A stretch of DNA of 6,024 nucleotides from Clostridiales bacterium (lineage in GTDB: Bacteria > Bacillota > Clostridia > Lachnospirales > WQUN01), in assembly GCA_031254075.1 (NCBI GenBank), contig JAIRVD010000365.1, positions 1-6,024 on the forward strand, written 5' to 3'. Under the pieces are notes generated by a model that was not told the DNA's origin, did no database searches, and saw only the letters and a program-made list of their open reading frames with translations. Below are positions 5,425-6,024 of the stretch, in pieces. The translations under genes and the position numbers were made by a program. Position 1 is the stretch's first letter. Every line of letters starts with the position of its first letter.

Positions 5425-6024
5425 TAAATCGTGACCGTTCCGATAATGAATTCGGTAATCGGGAAAATTATCGCGCTGTGTAATCCGAAAATCAGCAGAA
5501 GAATCAAGATTATTTGCATCGGTTTTTCGTAATGATTCATGCGCATTGATGCTTCGGGCGAAATGAAAATATGGATTATTTTGCTCATTGCAAGCGGCGC
5601 AATCGGAATTAAATTAAACAGTGCGAGACTGATGTTCAGCATTCCGAAAAAATACCCCGCAGTGATTAAGGCAATAATTACCTTTGTGCTTAATTCCGCT
5701 GTTGAAAAACTCATCAGGAATAGACTCATACGAATTTCGTTGACAGAAATCCAATCCAAAAAAGAGCGAAATTCGTAATCGGAAAACAAGCTCAGTAAGA
5801 AAATCGTAATCATTCCTACCAATAAATTTACGATAATCGGCGTGAGATAAGTAAGCGCGATGCCCGCGCGTTTGTTTTTGTAATAAAACGGCGATGTCGG
5901 AACAGGCTGACCCCAACCGACATTAAACGCCATCATCAAAAAGAACCCGACCGGCTCGAAATATCTAAACGGATTGAATGTGAGAAAACCGTTTTTTTTC
6001 GGGTTTCTGTCGCCTAAAGCCGTC
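5424..6024 (-). CDS. M50-family (site-2-protease-like) membrane protein, 5' truncated by window edge
   Basis: This is the C-terminal 199 residues of a polytopic M50 metalloprotease-like protein. The frame is open to the window edge, reading TALGDRNPKKNGFLTFNPFR, which matches the family's 'ALGDPTA...GRLTLNPL' stretch just after the HExxH motif, so the HExxH itself should lie outside the window. Next come YFEPVGFFLMMAFNVGWGQPV (21-41, as in 'hiDPlG...GWakPVP') and hydrophobic segments at about 54-80, 114-146 and 169-199. The second catalytic motif, normally N-x-x-P-x-x-P-L-D-G, reads NLIPIAPLAMSK (137-148): the metal-ligand Asp is Ala145 and the Gly is Met146. The 'AGP' motif is also altered (LTP, 60-62). 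The protein may be an inactive homologue. It overlaps scpA by one base, an arrangement commonly seen for this gene pair. An internal TTG/ATG near 5939 is not the start. Confidence 0.88.
   Translation of the reverse strand, partial: TALGDRNPKKNGFLTFNPFRYFEPVGFFLMMAFNVGWGQPVPTSPFYYKNKRAGIALTYLTPIIVNLLVGMITIFLLSLFSDYEFRSFLDWISVNEIRMSLFLMSFSTAELSTKVIIALITAGYFFGMLNISLALFNLIPIAPLAMSKIIHIFISPEASMRMNHYEKPMQIILILLLIFGLHSAIIFPITEFIIGTVTI

Noticed and set aside
5931..5939. Internal TTG-ATG-ATG as the start of the M50-like gene
   Set aside because: The frame continues upstream to the window edge with family-conserved sequence (ALGD, LTFNPFRYFEPVG), so the gene is simply truncated by the window.

Overview
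The window looks like an ordinary bacterial chromosome segment of medium GC (lower in one gene). It has tightly packed genes, good Shine-Dalgarno sites and the standard code, with TAA, TAG and TGA all used as stops. One protein has a clear lipobox, with Gln rather than Asp after the cysteine. Together with a group I NifS/U-type scaffold pair and a site-2-protease/scpA pair, this suggests an anaerobic, probably Gram-negative bacterium. No rRNA, tRNA or other lineage marker is present, so I cannot name a phylum with confidence.

The left part (1-1880, plus strand) is a compact operon end. It holds the C-terminal half of a cyclophilin-type prolyl isomerase, then nifS/iscS (cysteine desulfurase) 2 nt later, then nifU/iscU (Fe-S scaffold) overlapping it in a TAATG junction. 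The desulfurase and scaffold form a minimal Fe-S assembly pair: NifS takes sulfur from cysteine and passes it to the cluster built on the three cysteines of NifU.

The right part (1858-6024) is one minus-strand run. In order of transcription it contains the 3' part of a polytopic M50 (site-2-protease-like) protein, scpA (kleisin of the SMC-ScpAB condensin), a beta-helix-type lipoprotein, a larger paralogue of that lipoprotein anchored by a C-terminal membrane helix, and a small three-helix membrane protein. The genes touch or overlap, apart from short gaps before the two surface genes. The run ends in a strong intrinsic terminator placed inside the 3' end of the convergent nifU gene, so the two operons overlap physically.

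The least ordinary part is 1858-4668. Two tandem secreted paralogues share about 21-22-residue beta-solenoid repeats followed by an InlB/Listeria-Bacteroides-like domain. They have switched anchoring modes and are co-transcribed with a small membrane protein downstream of scpA. They look like an envelope or surface module of unknown role. There are no RNA genes, CRISPR arrays or insertion sequences, and no gene-free stretch longer than about 35 bases.
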